A DNA stretch of 64,000 nt from Herbiconiux aconitum (GTDB lineage Bacteria > Actinomycetota > Actinomycetes > Actinomycetales > Microbacteriaceae), in contig NZ_JANLCM010000002.1 of assembly GCF_024979235.1 (NCBI RefSeq), forward strand, positions 248,001 through 312,000, given 5' to 3'. Under the pieces are notes generated by a model, which was not told where the DNA came from, searched no databases, and worked only from the letters and a program-made list of their open reading frames with translations. The position numbers and the translations under genes were made by a program. Positions 1 to 8,551 of the stretch are shown piece by piece (positions within the stretch are counted from its first letter, which is position 1; every line of letters starts with the position of its first letter).

Positions 1-372
1 GGTCGTCAATCCGCTCATGGCGGTCTGGACGGCGGAGAAGTCGGTCTTGACCTGCTCGACCGCCGGCTGGAGCTCTGCTGTCGCTGATGCAATGGCGGTG
101 TCCAAAGCCGCTTTGGTGTCGGCTGAAGCAGCCTCCAATGCGTTGAGCCCATCCTGAAGCGGCTCGACCTCGGTGAGGCTTTGGACCGACGACTTGAGCT
201 CGGCGGCGTCCGAGCACGCTGCGGCCGCGTCCGGGGAGGGGCTGGACGGGCTTGAGGACGCTGGGGTGGTCGGTTCGTTTGAGCCCGTCGAACTGCAGCC
301 GACCAGGAGCGCCCCGGCTGCTATGACGAGCAGTGGCCATCCGAATCCTCGCTTGCCCTGAGCTGTGGTCAT
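1..372 (-). CDS. Secreted lipoprotein, C-terminus outside the window
   Basis: The 124 codons seen here start at ATG 372 and run off the left edge with no stop. The N-terminus has a basic stretch (KRG), a hydrophobic core and a lipobox (LLVGC) with the cysteine near residue 25, so this is probably a diacylglyceryl-anchored lipoprotein. A low-complexity Ser/Pro/Thr linker follows, then a helical Ala/Glu/Lys-rich segment that may form a coiled coil. No enzymatic motif is visible and the family is not recognised. Confidence 0.75.
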   Translation of the reverse strand, partial: MTTAQGKRGFGWPLLVIAAGALLVGCSSTGSNEPTTPASSSPSSPSPDAAAACSDAAELKSSVQSLTEVEPLQDGLNALEAASADTKAALDTAIASATAELQPAVEQVKTDFSAVQTAMSGLTT

Positions 373-603
373 AGAGCAAGCGTGCGCCGCATGGACGGCA
401 ACAGCATCACCCAGAGCACGTGACTCCTGCGTCGATCACCTCCTTCGCACAATGGCGATGAGATCGCCTCGGCGGTGTTCATGCGATGTGAGTGACGTTT
501 CCCCCCAGGCGCGCTGCTTGCCTTGCTGGGTACGCGGCAGCTGATCCGGAGGAGCCTGCGATGTCCACGAGCTGACCAGTACTCGACCGGAGAGGAGGAC
601 CAG

Positions 604-774
604 GTGCTCTGGAAGAAGCCGACCTGGAGATACGGTACGACGCGGGGCAAGACGGTGTCGGGTCGCCATCGCAACGCGCGCGTGATCGGCACTGCCGCTT
701 CTCTCAGCCAGACCATCACCTTCTCCGTTCTCTCCTGGGCTGTCATCCTCGGCCCAGCGACGGCGGAACCGTGA
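604..774 (+). CDS. Small membrane ORF coupled to the potassium channel gene
   Basis: This 56-codon ORF starts at GTG 604. A strong Shine-Dalgarno (GAGGAGGA, 592-599) lies just upstream. The N-terminal half is basic (KKPTW, TRGKT). The C-terminal half is a hydrophobic stretch of about 22 residues that could be one membrane helix. Its TGA overlaps the GTG of the channel gene in a GTGA arrangement, which suggests translational coupling and is the main reason to call it real. A longer reading from ATG 523 lacks such a ribosome site. No family recognised; an accessory subunit or leader peptide of the channel is possible. Confidence 0.5.
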   Translation: MLWKKPTWRYGTTRGKTVSGRHRNARVIGTAASLSQTITFSVLSWAVILGPATAEP

Positions 775-1340
775 CCGAGCCCGGCCCATCGAGACTTTCG
801 TCGGCACGGCGACGGCGCCTGATCCTCCGGGGGCTCCTGCGCGCAGTGGTGTCGACGGCGGTCCTGGTCGCGGCGTATTTCGCAGTTCCGTTCGCCCTCA
901 TCGACGCCGTCCCCATCCCCGTCAGCCTCGTGGTCGCGCTCGTCGCGTTGCTCTGTGTCACGACCTGGCAGTTGCGAGCGATCACCCGGGCAGTACATCC
1001 GCGCGTGCGGGCGATTCAAGCGCTCGCCGTGACCGCCCCGCTGTACCTTCTCCTGTTCGCGGCGTCGTACTTCCTCATGTCGAGCGCCGACGTCGAGAAC
1101 TTCACCTCGGGCGCTCTGACACGGCTCGACGCGTTGTACTTCACTGTCACGGTCTTCGCGACAGTCGGTTTCGGGGACATCTCTCCCGCGAGTCAGATGG
1201 CGCGCCTCGTCGTCATGGTGCAGATGGTCATGAACCTGCTCGTGCTGGGCGCTGGCATCCAGGTGTTCGTCGGTGCCGTCCACCGAGGAAGTCGGGGCCA
1301 GGCACCCGGGTCACCCCCGGACGTCGCCGAGGAAGAGTGA
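771..1340 (+). CDS. Potassium channel family protein
   Basis: This 189-residue membrane protein is probably a K+-selective channel. It has hydrophobic segments near residues 24-43, 50-66 and 84-102, then a pore loop with the selectivity filter TVGFGD at residues 131-136, then a last helix near 143-165. The filter and the flanking helices match the two-helix Ion_trans_2 pore. The two extra N-terminal helices make a four-segment protein. The C-terminal tail is short and has no RCK/TrkA_N domain, so no nucleotide gating is evident. The GTG start overlaps the stop of the small upstream ORF. Confidence 0.85.
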   Translation: MTEPGPSRLSSARRRRLILRGLLRAVVSTAVLVAAYFAVPFALIDAVPIPVSLVVALVALLCVTTWQLRAITRAVHPRVRAIQALAVTAPLYLLLFAASYFLMSSADVENFTSGALTRLDALYFTVTVFATVGFGDISPASQMARLVVMVQMVMNLLVLGAGIQVFVGAVHRGSRGQAPGSPPDVAEEE

Positions 1341-1403
1341 CTCGAGCATCACTTCCACATCGCGATCTCGTGCCTCTGGATCTTTCTGGGGGTACGCGAG
1401 CGC

Positions 1404-1409
1404 TACGAT
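1404..1409 (+). promoter_or_regulatory. -10 element for a leaderless transcript
   Basis: TACGAT lies exactly six bases before ATG 1416, which puts the likely transcription start on the A of the start codon. There is no Shine-Dalgarno. The same arrangement recurs across the window. Confidence 0.5.
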
Positions 1410-1415
1410 GAGCGC

Positions 1416-1712
1416 ATGTTGGGGATCTGGACGCTCGTGCTCTCGCTCGTGGTGCTGGCCGGCGGCATCGCCGCGACCGCCATCGCCCTGCGGAGCGAGA
1501 ACCAGATCGCGATCATGGTCGCTCTCGACGCCGCCGTGCTGAGTGGTGTGGGAGTGCTGCTCAACGTCTTCTCGGCCGGCGAACTCCAGCTCACCGGAAT
1601 CGTGTGCTTCATCGTGATCCCGGCCGTCGCAGCTGCCGCCGGCGCTCTGCTCGGACGCTTCCGCCCGACCCCGCGGCTGCGCTACGAGTCCACTCAGCCG
1701 GCGGCTCGCTGA
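1416..1712 (+). CDS. Small integral membrane protein, unknown function
   Basis: This 98-residue protein has three predicted membrane helices (about residues 3-24, 32-52 and 60-82) and a short basic tail. It is preceded by a leaderless-type -10 element rather than a ribosome binding site. It sits between the potassium channel gene and a convergent unknown gene. No motif or family is recognised. The hydrophobicity pattern and promoter spacing are the evidence that it is coding. Confidence 0.6.
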   Translation: MLGIWTLVLSLVVLAGGIAATAIALRSENQIAIMVALDAAVLSGVGVLLNVFSAGELQLTGIVCFIVIPAVAAAAGALLGRFRPTPRLRYESTQPAAR

Positions 1713-1753
1713 CCTCTCCGAGCGAGTCCCGAGGCGAGACTCCGGGCGGCGAT

Positions 1754-3355
1754 CTACTGGGCGCGCTGGAAGGCCGACTTCGGGGCGCTCGACCCCGCAC
1801 CCTGCGTCTCGAATTCGTCGACGATGTTTCCCGAGGCGTCGAAGCGCCAGCCGAGCACCCGCCAGCCCTGCACGGTCACTTTCATCGCCACGCCGTTGAC
1901 GCTCGCGGTGCTCGGGAGATCGAGTGGGCCCTCGAAGAACCAGTACTCCGCGGCGGCGAGCTCCTCCGGTGTCTCGATCACCCGTCGGTCGGTCGTGGTG
2001 TAGAGGAAAGTGTCGGCTGGGTGCTCCTCGAACACGGCCAGTTTGTCGCCGCACAGCAGCGCCCGATAGGGCGCCAGCGCGTCGGCCTCGGCCTGAGCGG
2101 CACCGGAGATGCGCGCCTCGGCTGCCGCGAACATCGCGTCGATCCGCTGCTGCACGCGCTCCACGGTGACGGTCTCCCCGTCGATCGTGACGGCATGCTC
2201 GCTCGGGACGGTCATCACGCGGTGTCGGAGCTCGGCGTATCCCGTCCTCTCCGACAGCGCACCTTCGGCTTGGAGCACCTGCCCGTAGTCGAAAGGCGGC
2301 CGCCTTTCGAGAAAATCGGCCTCCCAGGTGGCGAGGAGTCGCTCCGCCCGATCGACGAAGGCCTGAAGGGCGCCGGCCGTCTCGTCGTCGAACTCCGGGG
2401 CCGGGGCGACCGAACGCTCGATCCGGCGGGCGTACACCGCGTCGATGCCCGACCAGTCGGCCGCTGTCACGGCATCCCCGTAGAACGCCGAGCCGCCGCC
2501 CGCGCGCCACGGTCCGTCGAGCGATCCGTGCACGGCGGCGTCGACGAACAGGACGGGGCCGGTCGCCGGGTCGTCTTCGATGGCACCCACGGCCACCATC
2601 CGCCCGTCGGCGACCTCGAAGTCGATCACCCGCGCGACCCCCGAATCCCGCAGGAGCTTCACCTGATAGCCTCCGTCGTGCTCGTCGAGCAGGTGCCAAT
2701 CTCCACCCCACGCGGAGTCGCGGAGATTGTTCCAGCCCCTCACCCGGTCGAAGACGACGGCGATCTCCTGCCCGACCACGGTGCCGTCGTTGGCGGTGAA
2801 GGAGTGACGATTGTCGACGAACGACGCCGCGGCGATCCGGCGACCCTCGTAGAAGCAGTGTGCTTCGAGCCGGTAGGTGTCGACATGACCCTTGAGGAAC
2901 ATCGTGGCGGTGAGCCGGGGAGCGTCGTATTCGTCGACGACGTCGAGGCAGAGCAGCGCGAGATCCAGGGTCCAGTCGTTGTCGATCGCATATCGCTGCT
3001 CGCCATCGAGCGAGACCGCCGTCAGCGCGCCGATGTGAAGCACGTCATCGACGCCGTCGAGCTCGGAGACGATCCGCAGCGTGAAAGCGACGACCCCGGG
3101 TTCGGGCAGATCGCCACCGTCCATCCAGCGCTGCAGATCGATCGCCGTCGTCTGCTCCGCGTCGAGTTCGGGCACGGGAACCCGATGCTCGAACCACGGC
3201 GCCCCGTCGGGTCGACCGACCGTCCACACCAGTTCGGCACCGGCGGGAGCCGGCCCGCGCAACGGCACCCTCAGCCGAGGATGCCAGCCCTCCGGATGGA
3301 AGTTCCCGAACATTCCTGCGCTCGCGCGCACCCCATGCTTGATCATTGATGTCAT
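1754..3355 (-). CDS. Unknown cytoplasmic protein, about 533 aa
   Basis: Good actinobacterial codon bias continues over the whole frame. ATG 3355 or ATG 3346 is the likely start; the frame stays open to 3463, but that extension looks non-coding. The N-terminal two thirds look beta-rich, with alternating hydrophobic residues and many Trp, Tyr and Asp. A helical segment around residues 330-410 is followed by a short alpha/beta C-terminal domain. There is no signal peptide or membrane helix and I recognise no catalytic motif. It is transcribed away from the neighbouring pseudo-receiver gene and has no operon partner. Confidence 0.7.
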   Translation of the reverse strand: MTSMIKHGVRASAGMFGNFHPEGWHPRLRVPLRGPAPAGAELVWTVGRPDGAPWFEHRVPVPELDAEQTTAIDLQRWMDGGDLPEPGVVAFTLRIVSELDGVDDVLHIGALTAVSLDGEQRYAIDNDWTLDLALLCLDVVDEYDAPRLTATMFLKGHVDTYRLEAHCFYEGRRIAAASFVDNRHSFTANDGTVVGQEIAVVFDRVRGWNNLRDSAWGGDWHLLDEHDGGYQVKLLRDSGVARVIDFEVADGRMVAVGAIEDDPATGPVLFVDAAVHGSLDGPWRAGGGSAFYGDAVTAADWSGIDAVYARRIERSVAPAPEFDDETAGALQAFVDRAERLLATWEADFLERRPPFDYGQVLQAEGALSERTGYAELRHRVMTVPSEHAVTIDGETVTVERVQQRIDAMFAAAEARISGAAQAEADALAPYRALLCGDKLAVFEEHPADTFLYTTTDRRVIETPEELAAAEYWFFEGPLDLPSTASVNGVAMKVTVQGWRVLGWRFDASGNIVDEFETQGAGSSAPKSAFQRAQ

Positions 3356-3514
3356 TGAGGAATGATCACTTAAACGGGTTCTCACCGCAAGTGATGCAGA
3401 ATGCGCGCGATCGACGTAGCGTGGCGCGTAACGGTGCCGCGGTCCGTACTGTTGTGGGAGCATGGAACCGAGAGCGCATGCTCACGAGGGTGACGCGGTG
3501 CAGGGGAGACGAAG

Positions 3515-3859
3515 ATGTCGCAATCCCGGATGACGACTGTCGCCCTTATCGACGCCGATCCTGCGGCGCTGGCCACGAAGGTTGCCGCTCTGTCGTCGGT
3601 GCCGGGCGTCGAGTTGCGCATCGAAGCGGTTTCGCTCGGCCAGCTGCTGACGCATCCCGGGTTTCCGCCCGACGTCGTGGTGATCGAGCAGCGCGAGGGC
3701 GAGCGGGTCTCCGTGAACTACAAGATCCGGGTCTGCCGCATCGCCGAAGCGCGCGTGATCGTGATCTCCGACGATGGGCACGAGCTGGCACCGGATGTGA
3801 GCCAGCTGATGACGACGGTGAAATCGTTCGCTCAAGCGGTCGCGCTCATCGCATCCTGA
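3515..3859 (+). CDS. Stand-alone pseudo-receiver domain protein
   Basis: This 114-residue protein has the layout of a response-regulator receiver domain and no output domain. An acidic pocket (DADP) follows strand 1. A strand-3 motif VVVIEQ carries Glu where the phospho-acceptor Asp normally sits. A Ser follows strand 4 (VIVIS) and a Lys precedes the last helix (TVKS). The Glu suggests a permanently on or non-phosphorylated domain. A good ribosome site (AGGGGAGA) precedes ATG 3515. The partner is unknown; no histidine kinase is nearby. The Glu at the acceptor position is seen; the functional meaning is inferred. Confidence 0.6.
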   Translation: MSQSRMTTVALIDADPAALATKVAALSSVPGVELRIEAVSLGQLLTHPGFPPDVVVIEQREGERVSVNYKIRVCRIAEARVIVISDDGHELAPDVSQLMTTVKSFAQAVALIAS

Positions 3860-3890
3860 ACGCCGCCGGATCGGTGTCGGTCACCGGTCA

Positions 3891-3896
3891 TAGACT
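3891..3896 (+). promoter_or_regulatory. -10 element for leaderless fgd transcript
   Basis: TAGACT is followed by six bases and then ATG 3903. No Shine-Dalgarno is present, so leaderless transcription of fgd is the simplest reading. Confidence 0.55.
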
Positions 3897-3902
3897 CGGA
3901 TC

Positions 3903-4913
3903 ATGACCATTCCCCTCCGCTTCGGCTACAAGGCGTCAGCCGAGCAGTTCGGCCCGACCGAGCTGCTGAAATATGCCGTGCTGGCCGAGCAAGCCGGTTT
4001 CGACTCGGTGTTCGTCTCCGACCATTTCCAGCCGTGGAACCACGAAGGCGGCCACGCGCCCGCGGCGATGCCGTGGCTCGGCGCGCTCGGTGCCCGCACC
4101 GAACGCATCCTCATGGGCACCTCCGTGCTCACCCCCTCGTTCCGCTACCACCCCGCCGTGGTGGCGCAGGCTTTCGGCACGCTCGGCGCGATGTTCCCGG
4201 GGCGCGTGATTCTCGGAGTCGGGAGTGGCGAGGCGCTCAACGAGGTAGCCCTGGGCATCCCGTGGCCCGAGGTGAAAGAGCGTTTCGCGCGTCTGAAAGA
4301 GGCGATCACGATCATCGAGACGCTCTGGAGCGAAGACCGGGTGACCTACGAGGGTCAGTTCTTCCGCACGGAGAACGCCACGATCTACGACAAGCCGGAG
4401 ACGCCGGTGCCGATCTACATCGGCGCGTCCGGGCCGGCCGCGACCCGCCTCGCCGGGCGGATGGCCTCCGGGTTCATCACGACCTCGGGCAAGGCCCGCG
4501 AACTCTACACCGACACCCTGCTGCCGGCACTCGCCGAGGGGATCGAGAAGGGCCACCGGTCACCTGATGACGTCGACACCTTGATGGAGATGAAGGTCTC
4601 CTTCGACCACGACCGGGAGCGTGCGTTGCAAGACACCCGTTACTGGGCGCCGCTCGCCCTCACCCCCGAGGAGAAGATGGCGGTCGAAGACCCGATCGAG
4701 ATGCAGCGGCTCGCCGACGCCCTTCCGATCGAACGCACGGCGGCGCGCTGGATCGTGTCGACCGACCCCGACGAGCATGTGGATCGCATCGAGTCCTACC
4801 TCGATCTCGGCTTCCGGCACCTCGTCTTCCACGGGCCCGGCGCCGATCAGGAGCGATTCATCCGGCTCTACGGAGAGGAGATCCTGCCGCGCCTTCGTGC
4901 ACGCCACGGGTGA
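3903..4913 (+). CDS. fgd: F420-dependent glucose-6-phosphate dehydrogenase-like enzyme
   Basis: This 336-residue protein belongs to the luciferase-like TIM-barrel superfamily. It resembles mycobacterial FGD1 along its full length. Family motifs visible are GYKASAEQF at the N-terminus, VSDHFQPW (His41, Trp45), GTSVLTPSFRY, SGEALNE (Glu110) and TSGKARELYT. FGD1 oxidises glucose-6-phosphate to 6-phosphogluconolactone while reducing cofactor F420, and supplies F420H2 to other reductases. The close match in active-site segments supports that substrate, though other F420-linked alcohol dehydrogenases share the fold. It lies alone, with a small convergent gene overlapping its 3' end. Confidence 0.88.
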   Translation: MTIPLRFGYKASAEQFGPTELLKYAVLAEQAGFDSVFVSDHFQPWNHEGGHAPAAMPWLGALGARTERILMGTSVLTPSFRYHPAVVAQAFGTLGAMFPGRVILGVGSGEALNEVALGIPWPEVKERFARLKEAITIIETLWSEDRVTYEGQFFRTENATIYDKPETPVPIYIGASGPAATRLAGRMASGFITTSGKARELYTDTLLPALAEGIEKGHRSPDDVDTLMEMKVSFDHDRERALQDTRYWAPLALTPEEKMAVEDPIEMQRLADALPIERTAARWIVSTDPDEHVDRIESYLDLGFRHLVFHGPGADQERFIRLYGEEILPRLRARHG

Positions 4914-5109
4914 GTTCGGCGAACCAGACCCGGCTGGCCTCGAGCGAGGTCCAGAGCCGGTCGGCGCGCACCTGGCCGTAGCGGCCGGCCTCGAAGACGA
5001 GGCGTTCACGCACCCAGCCGATGGGCTCGCGGCGGGAGTCGCTCTGGTCGAGCACGAGCCAGTAGTCGGCCCCGATGCGCTCGTATCGGATGTCGGTGGA
5101 ATTCGTCAT
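4858..5109 (-). CDS. Small hypothetical protein overlapping the fgd 3' end
   Basis: This 83-residue soluble protein starts at ATG 5109, after a purine-rich site (GGGGAGAG). It overlaps the last 56 bases of fgd on the opposite strand. It contains IGADYWLVLDQ and the segment RLVFEAGRYGQ, with many Trp and Tyr residues. The N-terminal 60 residues look like a real small beta domain, while the C-terminus (antisense to fgd) is less convincing. Function unknown. Confidence 0.55.
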   Translation of the reverse strand: MTNSTDIRYERIGADYWLVLDQSDSRREPIGWVRERLVFEAGRYGQVRADRLWTSLEASRVWFAELTRGVHEGAAGSPLRRAG

Positions 5110-5332
5110 GGGTGGGACTCTCCCCGACGGGCGCGCTGCGTTGTCCGTCGGAATCGGGGTGTCTTCCGCGAGTCCGCTTCAGCAGGGCGGGTAACCCGGC
5201 GACGGAACTCGTGGTCGCCTCCAGCAAGGGAACCGGAGGATGTTCCTTCCCAGTCTGCGCCTGATCGCACTAAGTTCAACCGCCCCAGTAGTGGGGGTAG
5301 ACAGCGAGCCGTCGGTGCGCAGGCGGCGAGGT

Positions 5333-5944
5333 CTACTGAATCTTGGAGTGCTCGCCGAGGCGGTGCCAGGTGCGGTTGTGGTAGACCAGCGGCTCGGCTT
5401 CGGCCGCGTCGGCAGAGGGGTCGCCCGCGGGTGGCGCCTTCGTCTGCAGGGCCTGCACAGCGACCACGGTCGATCCGCCGGCCTCCATCTTGTTGACCAC
5501 GCGGCCGCGGATCCACGCGTGCGCGGCGGGGAAGTAGGGCTCGCCCGTGGGCAGCCTGTCCCAGATCGAACCGTCGGCGAAGCGGTCGATGCCGCTGGTG
5601 GCGCCGAGCTTCGCGATGTCGAGCTGGGCGGCGCCCAGGAGGTGCACCACGACCGTGTCGGCCCGGCGGATGGTGGGCGTGCTCGAAGAGAGGTCGGAGA
5701 TCGAGAACACCAGGAGCGGCGGCTCGACGCTCACCGAGAACACCGAGGTGGCGGTCAGCGCGACCGGCCCCTCACCGGCATCGGCCGTGATGACCGCGAC
5801 CCCTGCCGGGTGGTTGCGGAAAGCGGCTTTGAATTCTTCGGGTGACACGCTGTCGGCAGCCGGATGCGTGACCAGATTGCTCGCGTGCCGTCCGTGGGCG
5901 TGCGCCGATTCGTCACCGGTGGGGGAGGTCTGGGCGTTGGTCAC
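5333..5944 (-). CDS. Flavin reductase-like, FMN-binding split-barrel protein
   Basis: This 203-residue protein has a flavin-reductase-like domain from about residue 34. PEEFKAAFRNHPAGVAVIT is the typical opening of this domain, followed by LTATSVFSVSVEPPLLVFS. The family includes NAD(P)H:flavin oxidoreductases that feed two-component monooxygenases, and FMN-binding proteins. No partner monooxygenase is nearby. The first 30 residues are a low-complexity His/Ala extension. The GTG start sits six bases after a TAGGAT -10 element, so the mRNA is probably leaderless. The exact substrate is not deducible. Confidence 0.85.
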   Translation of the reverse strand: MTNAQTSPTGDESAHAHGRHASNLVTHPAADSVSPEEFKAAFRNHPAGVAVITADAGEGPVALTATSVFSVSVEPPLLVFSISDLSSSTPTIRRADTVVVHLLGAAQLDIAKLGATSGIDRFADGSIWDRLPTGEPYFPAAHAWIRGRVVNKMEAGGSTVVAVQALQTKAPPAGDPSADAAEAEPLVYHNRTWHRLGEHSKIQ

Positions 5945-5950
5945 TCTTCG

Positions 5951-5956
5951 ATCCTA
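5951..5956 (-). promoter_or_regulatory. -10 element for the flavin reductase-like gene
   Basis: On the minus strand TAGGAT is followed by six bases and GTG 5944. This matches the leaderless pattern and fixes the start. Confidence 0.5.
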
Positions 5957-6018
5957 AAACGCGTTCGGGAACAGGGGGTCGGGGCTGCGTAACACGACGC
6001 AACGGTGGAGGTCGGTTT

Positions 6019-8412
6019 TCAGGGGGAGTCGTCGGCCACGAAGCGGGTCCAGGCCCAGGCGGAGACGCTGATCGCGGCGAAGGCCACTGCGGCGACGAGC
6101 AGCACGACGATGCGCCCGTCGGCAGCGGCAGCGGCGAGTGCGGGCACGAACAGCATGGCGAGGGTGGTGAAGGAGGCGACCGCCAGAACGAGCCAGGTGG
6201 CCGGCGACCAGCTGAGCAGCCGTCGCCCGGCCGAGCGGCCGATCGGCAGGAGCAGCATTGAGGTGGCGCCGAACGAGGCCAGCACGACGACATGAAGGAA
6301 CTCGGCGTACGCGGCGAGCAGGATGTCGCTCGATGCGGTCTGGTCGCCGAGGGCGCCCGAGGCCAGCCAGGCGACGGAGCCGAGGATGCCGAGAGCGAGC
6401 ACCTGCACCGTGGCGAGTTTGGCTCGGGCGGCGGGGTCGGTGACGGCGTGGGCGTGAGAGCGCCCTGAGCCGGCCCGGCGCGCCGGATCGGCTCCGCGCG
6501 CCGGATCGGCGCTCGCCGTGTCGGCTACCGCGAGCCCCGCCACGAGACCGAACACGAGGCTGGGCTCGAGATCGGCGAGCCGGGAGACGAGGGCGAGTCC
6601 GGCCGCGACGAGAAGGAGCGCCGGGCGCAGCCGCACGGTGCTCGAGATGTCGAAGGCGAGGGAGGCCACCCGAGCGGGCAGCACGGTCGCGAAGAGGTTC
6701 ACGAGACCCAGCGCCGCCACCACGGCCAGGAACAGGCGGAGGTAGGCGGGCTGATTCTCGACCGGACCGGAGAGCGTCACGATCGCCGCCGCAGCCAGCA
6801 CCGTGGCCCCGGCCGTCACCATCGGGCTGACCCGCAGCTCGGGGGCACGGTCGTATTCATGCCGTGAGCGGTTGCGGCCGAGGAGGGCGGCGAGCATCCG
6901 TCGCCCCGCCGGCGTGCGGCCGGGTTCCGCACCATCGCGTGCGGCGACCGTCTCCATCGTTCCCGCGAGCAGTCGCGCCGGCAAGGCGACCAGGAGCAGG
7001 GCGAGGCCGGCGACGGCGAGCGCTATCCACCAGATCGCGCCGACGCCGGTGCCTAGAGCCGGCTGGAGGGAGGCCGTGAAGCGGGTGGCATCCGTCCACG
7101 TGCCGTCGGAAGGCGGGACCTCCGCGCCCGGGATCGGCGATCCGCCCGGTCCGGGTGCCGCCGGGTCGCCGGAGTCGGTGCCGGGGGGTGATCCGGGCGT
7201 TCCCCCTCCGCCTGCTCCGCCATCGCTCGGAGGCGAGGCATCCGGAGAGCCGGGCTGGCCGGCCGAAGGGGGCGCGGGAGGAGCGGTGGTGCCGGTGCCG
7301 CCCGGGGCGCCCGGTGTGGTGCCCGCGGCATCCTGGAACAGCAAGGTCAATGGCGCGCTCTGCACGCCCACGTTGCCCGCCGGGTCTTGTTGGAGCAATG
7401 CGACCGGGTAGCTTCCCGCCGGGACGGCCTGAGCCGAGCACGACCACGACGTGCCGGACACCACCACCTGGCAGAGCGGGTAGGCGCCGGCGAAGATCGA
7501 GACCGTGGCGCCGTCTTCGCCCGACCCGGTGAACACAGCGCCTGACGTGGGTAACGCCTGGCCGGAACGGGGTGAGAGCAGCTGGGGCGCGGCCGGCACA
7601 GTGACGTCGACCTCGATGGCCACGCCGTCGCCGGCCGGCGAGGATGCGCCGCCCGACCACGGTGTGGTCTGGATGGCAGAGACCACGTAGTCGCCGTCGG
7701 TGATGCCTCCGGCGAGAACGCACGACCAGGCACCGGAGGCGTCGGCCGTGCCCGTGCAGGTGAATTCGCCCGTCGTCGCGGTCACGGAGGCGCCCGGCAT
7801 CGCTGAGCCTTGAACCACGGCGTTGGTGAGGGTGCCGCGGGGTCCGCCGGTGACGACCGGTGCGTTCAGCACCCGGATAGAGAGGGTGTCTTCGAGGGAG
7901 TCGCCGCCCGCGACGGGTTCGACGGCGCGGATCGTGGTGGACGGGGAACTCGGGAGCCCGGACGCCGTGCACGACCACGCGCCGGAGTCATCGGGCGTCA
8001 CGATGCAGAGCGGCTCGGAAGAGCCGGCGACGAGGATCTGCAGCGATCCTCCGGCGGTTCCGGTGCCGGTGATCTCGACCGGGGAGGAGACGAGCGCACC
8101 ATCGGCGGGGGAGAGGATCGCGGGGGCGACGGGCACCGGGGGCGGAGGGGTGGAACCCGGAGGGTCGGTGGGTTCGTCGCTCGGAACAGGAGCCGACGGC
8201 GGCGCGGCGGTGGGCGTATCCGGTGCCGGAGTGGCCTCGGGGGAGGCGCTGGCGGCAGGCGCACCCGCCCCGAATCCCACCCCTCCCGCGACGAGCAAGG
8301 CGGCGATCAGGGCGGCGAAGACGACGCGCGACGCCGGGTTACGGGTTCGCGTTTCACCGCCGCCGCGAACTCGCGACGCCGCCGCACCCCACTCTTTTCG
8401 CGATGACACCAC
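6019..8412 (-). CDS. Large Ig-like repeat membrane protein
   Basis: This protein of about 797 residues has a signal-like N-terminal hydrophobic segment (about 29-55). A Pro/Ser/Thr-rich linker follows, then about three bacterial Ig-like repeats, each with a GAWSC or TSWSC strand. A second Gly/Pro/Ser-rich linker comes next, and then a C-terminal half with roughly eight membrane helices. Each Ig-like repeat has paired cysteines. It looks like a surface-exposed stalk on a polytopic membrane base. Function unknown. The start is uncertain: GTG 8412 or 8409 overlaps or nearly touches the AGGAGG motif, so spacing is poor. Confidence 0.75.
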   Translation of the reverse strand: MVSSRKEWGAAASRVRGGGETRTRNPASRVVFAALIAALLVAGGVGFGAGAPAASASPEATPAPDTPTAAPPSAPVPSDEPTDPPGSTPPPPVPVAPAILSPADGALVSSPVEITGTGTAGGSLQILVAGSSEPLCIVTPDDSGAWSCTASGLPSSPSTTIRAVEPVAGGDSLEDTLSIRVLNAPVVTGGPRGTLTNAVVQGSAMPGASVTATTGEFTCTGTADASGAWSCVLAGGITDGDYVVSAIQTTPWSGGASSPAGDGVAIEVDVTVPAAPQLLSPRSGQALPTSGAVFTGSGEDGATVSIFAGAYPLCQVVVSGTSWSCSAQAVPAGSYPVALLQQDPAGNVGVQSAPLTLLFQDAAGTTPGAPGGTGTTAPPAPPSAGQPGSPDASPPSDGGAGGGGTPGSPPGTDSGDPAAPGPGGSPIPGAEVPPSDGTWTDATRFTASLQPALGTGVGAIWWIALAVAGLALLLVALPARLLAGTMETVAARDGAEPGRTPAGRRMLAALLGRNRSRHEYDRAPELRVSPMVTAGATVLAAAAIVTLSGPVENQPAYLRLFLAVVAALGLVNLFATVLPARVASLAFDISSTVRLRPALLLVAAGLALVSRLADLEPSLVFGLVAGLAVADTASADPARGADPARRAGSGRSHAHAVTDPAARAKLATVQVLALGILGSVAWLASGALGDQTASSDILLAAYAEFLHVVVLASFGATSMLLLPIGRSAGRRLLSWSPATWLVLAVASFTTLAMLFVPALAAAAADGRIVVLLVAAVAFAAISVSAWAWTRFVADDSP

Positions 8413-8519
8413 CTCCTATTTAGTCCGACGGCGAGGCAGAACCCAAGAATGAAAGCGGGGTTTCGGATGGAATTCGGAGCCAGCCGTGTACAGATCGGCG
8501 GGTTTGCGCCATACTGACG

Positions 8520-8543
8520 CGACTGGGACGAATGACCCAGTCG
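8520..8543. promoter_or_regulatory. Putative TetR-family operator palindrome
   Basis: Perfect 8-bp arms CGACTGGG and CCCAGTCG flank an 8-base spacer. The site is 67 bases upstream of the TetR start and immediately downstream of a -10-like hexamer. That is where an autorepressor of this family usually binds. Confidence 0.55.
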
Positions 8544-8551
8544 AAGATCCC

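Noticed and set aside
369..1283. 304-codon minus-strand ORF
   Set aside because: It is antisense to the potassium channel gene and reads as His/Asp/Arg/Glu-rich low-complexity sequence, typical of a GC-rich shadow frame.
1604..3349. 581-codon plus-strand ORF
   Set aside because: It mirrors the 533-residue minus-strand gene and has no domain-like sequence; codon choice fits the minus-strand frame.
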